The translations under genes and the position numbers were made by a program. This document shows positions 1 through 6,331 of a DNA stretch of 10,899 nt, piece after piece; the first letter of the stretch is position 1; each line of letters starts with the position of its first letter. The notes under the pieces are model-generated. The model ran no database searches, was not told the origin of the DNA, and worked only from the letters and a program-made list of their open reading frames with translations. The DNA lies in contig JBFWVD010000127.1 of NCBI GenBank assembly GCA_050246915.1, positions 1 through 10,899 on the forward strand, written 5' to 3'. The DNA is from JBFWVD01 sp050246915 (GTDB lineage: Bacteria > Actinomycetota > Acidimicrobiia > Acidimicrobiales > Ilumatobacteraceae).

Positions 1-596
1 GGCCCGATCAACGCAAGACCATTGCCGCACTTCGCTCGTTGGACTTGTTCGTGCAGATCGACCCGTGGATGTCCCAATCGGCGCGGCTCGCCCACTACGT
101 CATCGCGCCGAGGATGCCGCTCGAGATGGCCGCATCGTCGGTGGGTAAGGACTTCCAGGCACTTGCCTCGCCGGCGTACGGACCCGAGAGCGCGCACGGC
201 CAGTACACGCCCGCCGTCGTCGACCCGCCGCTCGGGTCCGAGGTGGTCGAAGACTGGGAACTGTTCTACGCGCTGGCGCAACGCATGGGACTCGACCTCG
301 AAGTGTCATCGTTCCTCGGGAAGCCGATCACACCGTTCCATGTCGACATGACCGATACACCCTCGACCGATGATCTGTTGGAGATGCTGTCGCGCGGATC
401 GCGCATCGCGCTCGAGGAGGTGAAGCGCCATCCCCGTGGTGCCGACTTCTCCGAGCCCGCGGTCTTCGTGGCCCCCGCCGACCCCGATTGCGTCGCTCGG
501 CTCGACGTCGGCAACGTCGACATGATGGCTGATCTGGCGTCGGTGTTCGCCGGGTCCATGGGCCAAGGCGCTCGCGATGCAGACGCACCGATCTGA
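1..596 (+). CDS. Molybdopterin-dependent oxidoreductase, central part (5' truncated, ended by in-frame TGA)
   Basis: Frame 3 is open from the window edge, so the true start lies upstream; the ttg at 39 is only an internal leucine. The segment LFVQIDPWMSQSARLAHYVI matches the DMSO-reductase superfamily pattern in which the cofactor-binding domain reads 'L.V.ID.fmt.tA..AD.vlP'. Such enzymes bind bis-MGD molybdenum (or tungsten) and carry out redox chemistry on small substrates; the substrate cannot be told from this half. The N-terminal Fe-S and catalytic-ligand region is outside the window. The frame stops at TGA 594-596, but the same frame then continues without interruption into the family's C-terminal domain (next entry). 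One base change, for example CGA to TGA, would explain it. Family call is firm; functionality is doubtful unless the TGA is an assembly error or is read through. Confidence 0.8.
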   Translation, partial: PDQRKTIAALRSLDLFVQIDPWMSQSARLAHYVIAPRMPLEMAASSVGKDFQALASPAYGPESAHGQYTPAVVDPPLGSEVVEDWELFYALAQRMGLDLEVSSFLGKPITPFHVDMTDTPSTDDLLEMLSRGSRIALEEVKRHPRGADFSEPAVFVAPADPDCVARLDVGNVDMMADLASVFAGSMGQGARDADAPI

Positions 597-629
597 GAGT
601 TCCATCTGCTGTGTCGCCGTTCGAGCCAC

Positions 630-989
630 GTGTTCAACTCGTCCTGCAATGACGCGACGACCAACCGCGGGCGTGCCTACAACCCGGCGTTCGTGCACCC
701 CGATGATCTCGTCGCGGTCGGGGTGTCTCCCGGGGATGTGGTGATGATCGCCAACGACAACGGATCAGTGCGCGCCGTGGCGGCGGCCGATCCGACGTTG
801 CGCCGAGGCATCATCTCGATGAGCGTCGGCTTCGGTGAGCCGACCGACGATCCCGGCGGCCTCATCGATGAGGACGTGTTCGCCCGCGGCACCAGTGTCA
901 ATCGGTTGTTGTCGGTCGACGCGGAGTTCGATCGATACTCCGGTCAACCCCTCATGAGCAACGTGCCGGTGACGCTGAGTCGTGCGTGA
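630..989 (+). CDS. Molybdopterin oxidoreductase, C-terminal dinucleotide-binding domain (separated by the TGA)
   Basis: This is the same reading frame as the preceding piece; codons 597-629 are open and read EFHLLCRRSSH, which belongs to the domain start. The motif VFNSSCNDATTNRGRAYNPA followed by 'hPdD....GvspGDvV.I' is the hallmark of the molydop-binding C-terminal barrel, which holds the guanine dinucleotide parts of the cofactor. The tail NRLL..D..FD..SGQPLMSNVPV is also typical. A GTG at 630 could in principle restart translation, giving a 119-residue domain, but it sits inside the conserved motif and lacks a convincing ribosome site, so I read this as the 3' part of one broken gene rather than an independent gene. 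It ends 11 bases before the stop of the convergent SDR gene. Confidence 0.7.
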   Translation: MFNSSCNDATTNRGRAYNPAFVHPDDLVAVGVSPGDVVMIANDNGSVRAVAAADPTLRRGIISMSVGFGEPTDDPGGLIDEDVFARGTSVNRLLSVDAEFDRYSGQPLMSNVPVTLSRA

Positions 990-1000
990 AGACGGCCCGT

Positions 1001-1798
1001 TCAGAAGGCCGAGCGATGGTGGCCGCCATCGACTTCGATCCAGCAGCCGGTGACGTAGCCCGCTCCCTCCGAGCACAGGTACACCACCGTGCTGGCGATC
1101 TCCTCGGACGTGCCCATGCGCGCGGCCGGGACCTTGGCCACGGTGCGCATCCAATCGGTGCGCTCTTCTTCGGTGTCGATGCCGATGTTGCGCCGCATGT
1201 AGCTGTAGGCGTTCTCGGTGGCGATCCAGCCCGGGGCGATGGTGTTCACGGTGATGCCGTACCGGGCGTACTCGTCGGAGACTGTCTTGAGCATGCCGAC
1301 GGTGGACGGGCGAGTCGTGTTGGCGATGGCGTGGTGGATGGCGCCCTCGGGCTCCTTGGCCGTGGCCGAACCGATGTGCACGAAGCGACCCCAGCCGGCT
1401 TCCTTCATTGCGGGGAGCACCGCGTGCAACAGGTACAGCTGCGACATCGTGTACGACTGGAACGAGTCGTAGTAGTGCTGGTAATCGGTGATGTCGGCGA
1501 AGTCACCGGGCACGTTGTGCTTGGTCTGTCCGATCACGATGAGCGGCGCGCCGAGCTTGGCGGTGCACTCGGCAACCATCCGCTTGGTGTCGGCCTCGAC
1601 GCTGATGTCGCCGTAGATGGCGATGGCCTCGCCACCTTGCGACTTGATCGATGCCACGGCGTCGTCGACATCGGCCTTCGTTCGGGCGGCAACGGCGACC
1701 CGACATCCTTCGGCGGCGAGCATGTGGGCCACGTCGCGGCCCATGCCCTTGCTGCCACCGGTCACGAACGCGACCTTGCCCGAGATTCCGAGATCCAT
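1001..1798 (-). CDS. Divergent SDR family oxidoreductase lacking the YxxxK catalytic pair
   Basis: The 265-residue protein has the usual SDR length and Rossmann fold. TGGSKGMG at residues 13-20 is the NAD(P)-binding glycine motif and NTIAPGW (195-201) is the post-catalytic PG motif; the end ...VDGG is also typical. A catalytic-type Ser is at 144 (HIGSA). Where classical SDRs have Y-x3-K, gapless alignment back from GITVN places Ala159 and Arg163 (ANTTR); the NNAG motif is replaced by GQTKHN. SDRs with N-x-x-R here are a recurring actinobacterial subgroup, often annotated as 3-oxoacyl-ACP reductases, whose chemistry is uncertain. The ATG at 1798 is preceded by GAGGGGG with an 8-base gap, which supports the start. 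The next gene, also on the minus strand, lies 140 bases upstream. Confidence 0.88.
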   Translation of the reverse strand: MDLGISGKVAFVTGGSKGMGRDVAHMLAAEGCRVAVAARTKADVDDAVASIKSQGGEAIAIYGDISVEADTKRMVAECTAKLGAPLIVIGQTKHNVPGDFADITDYQHYYDSFQSYTMSQLYLLHAVLPAMKEAGWGRFVHIGSATAKEPEGAIHHAIANTTRPSTVGMLKTVSDEYARYGITVNTIAPGWIATENAYSYMRRNIGIDTEEERTDWMRTVAKVPAARMGTSEEIASTVVYLCSEGAGYVTGCWIEVDGGHHRSAF

Positions 1799-1938
1799 CG
1801 ATGAGCCCCCTCATTCACGACGTCCATATGACGAACCGGAGGCGAAACTAGTCGTCATGCACCCCGGCCGCGCCATTGGTTGGCTCGCTCGTTGATCGCA
1901 GCGAGGGTGGCCGTCTGCTCAGGGGCCATGGCCCGTTG

Positions 1939-2733
1939 TCAGGGGCGAGGGCGGATGACTCCGGCGGCGGTGAGTTCGTCGAACGCCCACACCCGGCCTC
2001 GCGAGTCATCGCCGCCTTCGAGGATCCAACGGAACGCTTCTGCCACAGCGGCCGGATCGAAGACCTCGTTCGACGACGGCGTGCCCTGCGCGTCCATGAG
2101 TCCCGAGGAGTTGGCCAGTTCCCACATCTCGGTGGCCACCTCGGCCACTTGGACGGCGCTGATGGACACGCCTCGGCCTGCCAACTCGGCGCCGAGCGCT
2201 TCGGTGAGACGTTCCATCACGATCTTGCTCGCGCCATAGGCGAACAGCGCGGGAGGAGCGCTCTGCGATGCGCCGCTGCTCACGTTGAGCACACGACCCC
2301 ATCCACGTTCGAGCATGCCCGGCACGAATCCCTGGCACAGCTGCAACGGAGCAGCGGCATTGATGCGCACGGCGGACATGAGCTTGTTGGCGCTGGTGGA
2401 CATGACCGGTGAGCTCGGCATGTAGGCGGCGTTGTTGATCAAGATGTCGCAGCGGCCGAAGCGGGCCAAGGTGGCATCGATGATGGCCTGGGTGTCGTCG
2501 GCGGAGGCCAGATCGGCGGGTACCGACACCACATCCACGCCCAACGCTGTCAACTCTGCTTGCGCCTCTTCGAGGGTTCCCGGGAGCAACCGGCTGGGAG
2601 CGGCGGCGGTGCTCCGCCCGGCGATGACCAGTGACGCGCCGTTACGGGCCAGCATGCGCGCCGTCGCCCGCCCGATCCCCCGGGTCGCACCGGTGACCAC
2701 TGCGACACGACCGCTGAACTGCTGTGAACTCAT
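1939..2733 (-). CDS. SDR family NAD(P)-dependent oxidoreductase (canonical)
   Basis: This 264-residue short-chain dehydrogenase has all classical motifs: TGATRGIG (residues 14-21) for the cofactor, NNAAYM from residue 100, Ser143 in NVSSGAS, and the catalytic pair Tyr156/Lys160 in AYGASK, with the usual 13-residue Ser-Tyr spacing. It should interconvert an alcohol and a ketone using NAD(P)H; the substrate is unknown. The frame stays open much further upstream (to 3330), but that part opposes a convincing plus-strand gene and has no SDR homology. The start at 2733 gives a normal N-terminus and has a strong ribosome site. It shares strand with the atypical SDR 140 bases downstream, so co-transcription is possible, perhaps in lipid or steroid-type metabolism, but this is only an inference from context. 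Confidence 0.92.
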   Translation of the reverse strand: MSSQQFSGRVAVVTGATRGIGRATARMLARNGASLVIAGRSTAAAPSRLLPGTLEEAQAELTALGVDVVSVPADLASADDTQAIIDATLARFGRCDILINNAAYMPSSPVMSTSANKLMSAVRINAAAPLQLCQGFVPGMLERGWGRVLNVSSGASQSAPPALFAYGASKIVMERLTEALGAELAGRGVSISAVQVAEVATEMWELANSSGLMDAQGTPSSNEVFDPAAVAEAFRWILEGGDDSRGRVWAFDELTAAGVIRPRP

Positions 2734-2737
2734 CGCT

Positions 2738-2745
2738 GCCTCCCC
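2738..2745 (-). promoter_or_regulatory. Ribosome binding site fixing the SDR start at 2733
   Basis: On the minus strand the sequence GGGGAGGC precedes ATG 2733 with about 5 bases between GGGGAGG and the start codon. This decides for 2733 over the in-frame ATG at 2751 and over the much longer open frame upstream. Confidence 0.7.
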
Positions 2746-2751
2746 AGACAT

Positions 2752-3396
2752 GTGTGTCACCGGGTTTACCATCTCGAGGTGCTCGGCATCAGCGCCCAGG
2801 AACTCGTGGGGTACGCAGCCTCGGCGCTCGTCGTGCTGTCGCTCACCATGACCTCGGTGGTGCGACTGCGACTCATCTCGCTGATCGGATCGCTGACGTT
2901 CGTCGCCTACGGGCTGCTCATCGACTCGGCGCCCATCGTCATCACCAACATCTCCATCGCTGTCATCAACGTGTGGTTCCTCCGGACCGAGCTGGGCCAT
3001 CACCGGGATCTGGGGGCCTCCCCGATCGCCGTCGACTCGCCGTTCCTGACCGACTTCCTGCTGTTCCATTTGAGCGACATACGGACGTTCCAGCCCGAGT
3101 TCGCGATGCCGGCCAGCGACGCGATCGCGCTGCTGTTGACCCGCGACGGCCTGCCGGCCGGGGCTCTCATCGCCCGCCGTCATGGTCCAGAGCTCGAGGT
3201 GATCCTCGACTACGTGGTGCGCGCGTATCGCGACTCGCGCCTCGGGCAATGGCTGTTCGGCCGGGGCTCGCACGTGCTGCGCGACCTCGGCGTGACCCGG
3301 GTATGGGCGCAGGCCAGCACCGATGTGCACCGGTCCTATCTGCAGAGAGTGGGCTTCACCGAGCAGGGCGATCGGTTCGTGCGCAACTTGAGTTGA
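2752..3396 (+). CDS. Membrane protein: YgjV-like three-helix domain fused to GNAT-like domain
   Basis: The 214-residue protein starts with three hydrophobic helices: about residues 18-35 (ELVGYAASALVVLSLTM), 41-58 (LISLIGSLTFVAYGLLI) and 61-77 (APIVITNISIAVINVWFL). This pattern matches the YgjV/Imp family of small inner-membrane proteins, distantly SWEET-like. The rest is soluble and ends with a GNAT-like layout: VILDYVVRAYRDSRLGQWLF (the stretch that contacts acetyl-CoA in true GNATs) followed by VWAQASTDVHRSYLQRVGF. The canonical Q/R-x-x-G-x-G/A loop is not clear, so catalysis is unproven. The start shown is GTG 2752; GTG 2779 (205 residues, MLGISAQELVGY) is equally plausible and leaves more room for the divergent SDR promoter, whose gene starts only 18 bases away. 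I infer a membrane-anchored acyltransferase or sensor; substrate unknown. Confidence 0.82.
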   Translation: MCHRVYHLEVLGISAQELVGYAASALVVLSLTMTSVVRLRLISLIGSLTFVAYGLLIDSAPIVITNISIAVINVWFLRTELGHHRDLGASPIAVDSPFLTDFLLFHLSDIRTFQPEFAMPASDAIALLLTRDGLPAGALIARRHGPELEVILDYVVRAYRDSRLGQWLFGRGSHVLRDLGVTRVWAQASTDVHRSYLQRVGFTEQGDRFVRNLS

Positions 3397-3482
3397 CGAG
3401 CTGAACTAGCGATACGTTTGGGCACGCGAGCGAAAACGCATCGCCGCATGTTGCCATGGTCCCCTACCGGCGAAAGTGCTCA

Positions 3483-3534
3483 GGCAATCGGCGTGGGCAC
3501 GGGCACAGCTTCGCAGCGACCCGCTCCGATTGCC
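3483..3534. repeat. Inverted repeat in the gap 3397-3571
   Basis: GGCAATCGG at 3483-3491 is matched by CCGATTGCC at 3526-3534, a perfect 9-base inverted repeat with a 34-base loop that has further partial pairing (GCGTGGG with ACCCGC). It lies between the convergent ends of the YgjV/GNAT gene (3396) and the lipoprotein gene (3572). There is no T-run, so a classic intrinsic terminator is not supported; an RNA structure or a protein site is possible. Nothing coding was recognised in the rest of this 175-base gap. Confidence 0.4.
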
Positions 3535-3571
3535 CGATGGCGATGCTCGTGTCCACCACGCCGATCGACAC
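3531..3571. repeat. 41-bp dispersed repeat, copy A
   Basis: First of three same-oriented copies sharing the core GTCCACCACGCC (here 3551-3562) and a common left edge TGCC. Ungapped comparison by eye gives 32/41 identities with copy B (6133) and 31/41 with copy C (9511). This copy ends at the base next to the stop codon (3572-3574) of the minus-strand lipoprotein gene. Confidence 0.6.
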
Positions 3572-4204
3572 CTACGACGGTGATCCATCCGGAGTCGACC
3601 GCTCTGCGGATAGTTGAGTCGTTGCCCGAGACCACATTCTTTCCGTGAGATCAGCGACGGCCTTCTCGTCTGGGGTAGGTGTCGCCAACGAGGCGAGCAG
3701 CAGTACGTCGCCACGCCGCATCACGATTTCATACGTCGTTGCGATGCCCCCCGAGGCGCTTGTGATTGCGAACACCGCGATGTCCGACGTTGGTGGGTGC
3801 GCGATGTCAACGCGTACAAGCCTCCATGAGGCGGTGCCCTCGGTCCACGTACACGGTGTCGATCGCCTTTGGCTCGCCGCGAGACGTTGTTTCGCCTGGC
3901 CCAAGCGGTACTGCTCGTTGCGGAGACCGAGGATCGGTCCGACCTTGTCGTCGATTGCAAAGGCGGCCTTGGCTGTGGCGATGGGTTGCGGAACTGCTTC
4001 TGATGTCGTCGCGCCGCGGAGACCAGCGCCATTGTCACCGGCGGCGCTTGTCCCGACCGCGTCGGGATGCCAGGAGCCAGGCGGTAGGTCTGTCACCTGC
4101 AGGAGACTCTCCTGGAGGTTTACCCCCACTGGCGACTCGCCACTTGAGCACGCGCTCACAACAAGTGCAACGCTGAGAAGCACACCCAGGCATCGGCCAC
4201 GCAT
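3572..4204 (-). CDS. Putative secreted lipoprotein
   Basis: The 210-residue product begins with a textbook lipoprotein signal: MRGR, a hydrophobic stretch LGVLLSVALVV, then the lipobox VSAC with Cys19 as the lipidation site, followed by a short polar region. It should be exported by Sec, lipidated and anchored to the outer face of the membrane. The mature part opens with LLQVTDLPPGSW, resembling a segment seen in many actinobacterial extracellular proteins of the 'sensor/PknH-like' type, but I cannot assign a family with confidence. The end is polar and Ser/Pro-rich. ATG 4204 has GGGCGGA about 5 bases upstream. A small gene on the same strand ends 95 bases upstream, so the two may be co-transcribed. 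The stop codon touches repeat copy A. Function unknown. Confidence 0.78.
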   Translation of the reverse strand: MRGRCLGVLLSVALVVSACSSGESPVGVNLQESLLQVTDLPPGSWHPDAVGTSAAGDNGAGLRGATTSEAVPQPIATAKAAFAIDDKVGPILGLRNEQYRLGQAKQRLAASQRRSTPCTWTEGTASWRLVRVDIAHPPTSDIAVFAITSASGGIATTYEIVMRRGDVLLLASLATPTPDEKAVADLTERMWSRATTQLSAERSTPDGSPS

Positions 4205-4299
4205 CCGTGTCCGCCCATCACGCCAGGATGCCCCAAAGCTCGAGTGGCGTCGAAATCGCCAGCGCCACCAGCACTCCGAAGGGCAGTTCGGTAGCGGCT

Positions 4300-4488
4300 T
4301 CAGTCGCGCTCGCCATTGATCATCTCGTCGAGTTCCTCGGGAGACATCTGTTTGACGAGCTTCTCGACCTTACGGTCGTACCCGCGGTCATTTGGATCGT
4401 GGCCCGCGTGGGAACGCCGACCGTACTGACGGATGAACGTGCCGAGGTTCGCTTGGAGCTTCCGTCGGTTCCACGCCATCCCCGCCAT
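4300..4488 (-). CDS. Small basic-to-acidic helical protein, unknown function
   Basis: A 62-residue product, or 59 residues from ATG 4479 (MAWNRRKLQ), which reads more naturally as the N-terminus. It is basic in the first half (WNRRKLQANLGTFIRQYGRR, then YDRKVEKLVKQ) and acidic at the end (SPEELDEMINGERD). It looks like a soluble, mostly helical protein, and the charged, well-patterned composition argues for a real gene. The frame stays open upstream to 4935, but that part overlaps two plus-strand genes and has poor protein character. No family recognised; a nucleic-acid-binding role would be guesswork. It lies upstream of the lipoprotein gene on the same strand and diverges from the plus-strand gene at 4564, leaving 75 bases for promoters. 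Confidence 0.6.
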   Translation of the reverse strand: MAGMAWNRRKLQANLGTFIRQYGRRSHAGHDPNDRGYDRKVEKLVKQMSPEELDEMINGERD

Positions 4489-4563
4489 GGTGGACGACCC
4501 ACGTCTGCAACACCCGCGGATATCGGCAGATCTCGGCTCTTCTCGCTCTGAAACAATGACCGC

Positions 4564-4797
4564 ATGGGCTGGGTCGCTGTAGCTGAGGTTCGACTGGTCG
4601 CTGGCACCGAGCGAATGCATTGCTGGGTGAACGATGTTCGTGGGCTCGAGGTGGGTGCCGAGATCACGCTTCGGGACAGCGTCGACCCGACAAAGCGCTG
4701 GAGCGTCGAGGCTGTGATGTCGAGACGCAAGCAGATGGAGATTGACGGCATTGCGATGGTGGCAGTGATCGGTGTCAGCGAGGTCGACCACCCGTAG
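4564..4797 (+). CDS. Small hypothetical protein, beta-rich
   Basis: The 77-residue product begins MGWVAVAEVRLVAG and alternates hydrophobic and polar residues in a way that suggests a small beta-barrel or sheet: VRGLEVGAEITLRDSVDP, RWSVEAVMS, then MVAVIGVSEV. The 'v.GL.vGaeItLrDs.dp...W.V' pattern resembles short actinobacterial and phage-associated hypotheticals that place a turn between two strands before a tryptophan. I do not recognise a named family. No signal peptide or membrane segment is present. ATG 4564 is the first start in frame; the upstream ribosome site is weak. The gene diverges from the small gene ending at 4300 and is followed 101 bases later by the GyrA-like gene on the same strand. 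Confidence 0.6.
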   Translation: MGWVAVAEVRLVAGTERMHCWVNDVRGLEVGAEITLRDSVDPTKRWSVEAVMSRRKQMEIDGIAMVAVIGVSEVDHP

Positions 4798-4898
4798 CCC
4801 ACCTACGGCCCCGATCCGATCGACAGATTTGGCGGGGGGCGGAACGGGTTGTCCGATGTGGCGAACTCGGCCGGACTCAGCCGTGGGAAGATCGCACG

Positions 4899-5168
4899 GT
4901 GCAAGAGGACGCCCACCAGAACGAGCGCCTGGCAATCCTCACGGCCTTCGTCGCGGTGCTGGCGCGACGCGACGAGTTGCTCGACCTGATTGATCGGTGC
5001 CGGGATCGCGACGCGACGATCAAGGCACTCACCGAGGCGCCGTGGAACTTGACCTCGTCGCAGTCGCGCTACGTCCTCGATATGAGGCTGGACCAAATGA
5101 CGATGCTTGCCCGAAAGAACCTCGAGGTTGAGCTAGCCGAGCTTCGCCGTCACCTCGGTCTCGAGTGA
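4899..5168 (+). CDS. Stand-alone GyrA/ParC-like helical fragment protein
   Basis: This 89-residue protein resembles the part of DNA gyrase subunit A that follows the tower domain. Family members read roughly 'R.hILegl..AL..iDevI.lIr...d...A...L....LsevQA.aILDMRLqrLTgLe..kie.EyaEL'. Here I see ERLAILTAFVAVLARRDELL, then LIDRCRDRDATIKAL, then SSQSRYVLDMRLDQMTML, then LEVELAELRRHL, in the correct order. Missing are the winged-helix domain with the catalytic tyrosine, the tower and the C-terminal DNA-wrapping propeller, so it cannot cut DNA by itself. It could be a remnant, or a small protein built on the gyrase coiled-coil/dimer-gate segment that might bind gyrase. The start is GTG 4899 with GGGA about 10 bases upstream; both ends look clean, with no sign of flanking gyrase sequence. 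Confidence 0.7.
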   Translation: MQEDAHQNERLAILTAFVAVLARRDELLDLIDRCRDRDATIKALTEAPWNLTSSQSRYVLDMRLDQMTMLARKNLEVELAELRRHLGLE

Positions 5169-5214
5169 CCATGGGTCGATCGCTGACGGACACGCCAGTA
5201 CGGCAGATCGAGTC

Positions 5215-5451
5215 CTAGTAGATCGCTCCCGGAACGCGAGGCGCCTGCCCCGTCGCGATCATCGCCTTCGCTCGACCGATCTCGCGCAGTAGCCCCCGTC
5301 GCTCACGCCGACTGGGGGAAGCGGGGAGTCGGGCTTCAAGCAACTCGAGCTCAATTCGGCCGCGCCGAACAACTTCATGATCAGGCGGGAAGGAGGCCGG
5401 ATCAACGATTCCCTTCGTTGTCGAAGGACCCACCCAAAGTTGATCGGTCAT
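5215..5451 (-). CDS. Small hypothetical helical protein
   Basis: The 78-residue product starts MTDQLWVGPSTTKGIVDPAS. An earlier in-frame TTG at 5457 would add only two residues. The middle is a predicted amphipathic helical region rich in Arg, Glu and Leu (VVRRGRIELELLEARLP, then RRERRGLLREIGRAKAMIA), broken by a PASPS turn, and the end is APRVPGAIY. No signal peptide, membrane segment or known motif is visible. The gene converges with the GyrA-like gene (46 bases between stops) and diverges from the zinc-ribbon gene at 5543. Function unknown. The charge pattern and clear stop support a real gene, but a small one in high-GC DNA needs homologues to confirm it. Confidence 0.55.
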   Translation of the reverse strand: MTDQLWVGPSTTKGIVDPASFPPDHEVVRRGRIELELLEARLPASPSRRERRGLLREIGRAKAMIATGQAPRVPGAIY

Positions 5452-5542
5452 CAGCAAATGATGCCGGCCATCATCCGCTTCTGGCTAGCGCAGAGCGACA
5501 GCTCTTCGCTACCCACCCACTCCGACGGCGTAGAACAGTCGC

Positions 5543-5791
5543 ATGGAATCGACATCCGATCCAGCGGATCGGCGTTGCCCTCGATGTGGAGGGCCGCTCC
5601 CGCAGCACCACTTCGGTGGCTACCTCGGCGGAATGTACGTCCCGTCGCCCGTCGAAGAAGTCTGCGAGCGTTGCTTGACCGGTCACGAACCTGGATGGGT
5701 GGAGCCCTTGCCGGTCGAGGATTGGTGGCTCGTCCGGCTTGCGCGCAGAATCCCGCTCGTTGGCAAGAGAGTGCCCCCGCAGCGCGGCTGA
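5543..5791 (+). CDS. Small putative zinc-ribbon protein
   Basis: The 82-residue product has two CxxC knuckles, Cys12/Cys15 (RRCPRCGG) and Cys41/Cys44 (EVCERCLTG), with a 25-residue linker containing HHFGGYLGG. This is a classic layout for one structural zinc ion. After the knuckles comes a Trp-rich segment (GWVEPLPVEDWWLVRLARRI) and a basic tail. No enzymatic domain is present. The protein may be a nucleic-acid or protein-binding adaptor, but no family name can be given. ATG 5543 is the first in-frame start; its ribosome site is weak. It converges with the minus-strand gene that ends at 5816, leaving 24 bases between the two stops. Confidence 0.6.
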   Translation: MESTSDPADRRCPRCGGPLPQHHFGGYLGGMYVPSPVEEVCERCLTGHEPGWVEPLPVEDWWLVRLARRIPLVGKRVPPQRG

Positions 5792-5815
5792 CACCACTCG
5801 GCCGATCTGTCCGTG

Positions 5816-6148
5816 TCAATCGGGATTGCGCCAATCGCGCCACCCGCCGCGATCCTCCCAACGGTCCCCTTCGGACTGATCAGCGAGATCCGCAGCCAGT
5901 GCCGTCACAGCCGCATCAACTGACTCATAGTCCTCGAGCGCCACGTTCATCCAGCTGCCCCACAGGTGGACGCAAAGGGAGCGGTCGCCATGCTCGTCCA
6001 CCAACCACCACAGACACATTGCCTCGCGCAGTAACGCGATCGGGTCATCCCTTTCGGGCCAGGCCGCGAGATACCGAGCGAAGAACTCCTCCTGAAGGTC
6101 CTGCTTGACTTCCTCAATCACGTCGCGCAGGTTGCCTGATGGAAACAC
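5816..6148 (-). CDS. Small acidic hypothetical protein
   Basis: The 110-residue product begins MFPSGNLRDVIEEVKQDLQE and is strongly acidic, with a Trp-rich core (CLWWLVDEHGD, CVHLWGSWMNVALEDYESV) and a charged end (SEGDRWEDRGGWRDWRNPD). It looks soluble and helical, similar in flavour to small immunity-type or SMI1-like proteins, but I see no diagnostic motif and make no claim. The start shown is GTG 6148; GTG 6121 (VIEEVKQ...) is an alternative. With the longer start, the first nine codons lie inside repeat copy B, so the repeat either supplied the start or overlaps the promoter. The 183-base gap to the gene that ends at 6332 holds the rest of repeat B and no convincing gene. Confidence 0.6.
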   Translation of the reverse strand: MFPSGNLRDVIEEVKQDLQEEFFARYLAAWPERDDPIALLREAMCLWWLVDEHGDRSLCVHLWGSWMNVALEDYESVDAAVTALAADLADQSEGDRWEDRGGWRDWRNPD

Positions 6149-6173
6149 TCGCGTCCACCACGCCTATCGGCAG
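6133..6173. repeat. 41-bp dispersed repeat, copy B
   Basis: Second copy, with core GTCCACCACGCC at 6153-6164 and left edge TGCC at 6133. It matches copy A at 32/41 and copy C at 30/41 positions without gaps. It overlaps the beginning of the minus-strand gene at 5816-6148. Confidence 0.6.
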
Positions 6174-6331
6174 GTCTGGGAGCGGTGGCGGGCGGCCGGG
6201 GTCTACTTCCTGCCCTTCTTGAACCTCGTGACGCGAGGACAACCCGTGCCGGCCCTTACCGACAGGTCGGCCACCGCTCATCAGATCGTTGCACAACGAT
6301 TGGCCGATCTTGGTGTGGGTATCCGGGTCCG

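Noticed and set aside
594..596. TGA as a selenocysteine codon in the molybdopterin oxidoreductase
   Set aside because: In selenium-containing formate dehydrogenases the selenocysteine is near the catalytic N-terminal region, not before the C-terminal barrel, and the bases just after this TGA show no obvious stem-loop of the bacterial SECIS kind.
986..1804. Long plus-strand open frame opposite the first SDR
   Set aside because: It is a mirror of the SDR coding sequence, rich in Gly, Asp, Val and His without any motif; the minus-strand protein has clear SDR signatures.
2734..3330. N-terminal extension of the second SDR to 3330
   Set aside because: The added part is rich in Arg, His, Gln and Gly, overlaps the YgjV/GNAT gene on the other strand and lies upstream of a strong ribosome site at the SDR start.
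3464..3571. Minus-strand reading of repeat A as a PIN/VapC-like start (GVVDTSIAIG)
   Set aside because: The resemblance is limited to the 14 residues encoded by the repeat; beyond it there is no PIN domain and the frame soon stops. The similarity at copies B and C is explained by the repeat itself.
4489..4935. Upstream extension of the small gene at 4300-4488
   Set aside because: The extension has no domain, overlaps plus-strand genes and is explained by chance openness in high-GC DNA.
5377..6108. Plus-strand 243-codon open frame
   Set aside because: Its composition is Arg, Pro, Ser and Thr rich, typical of an off-frame reading, and it overlaps three better supported small genes.
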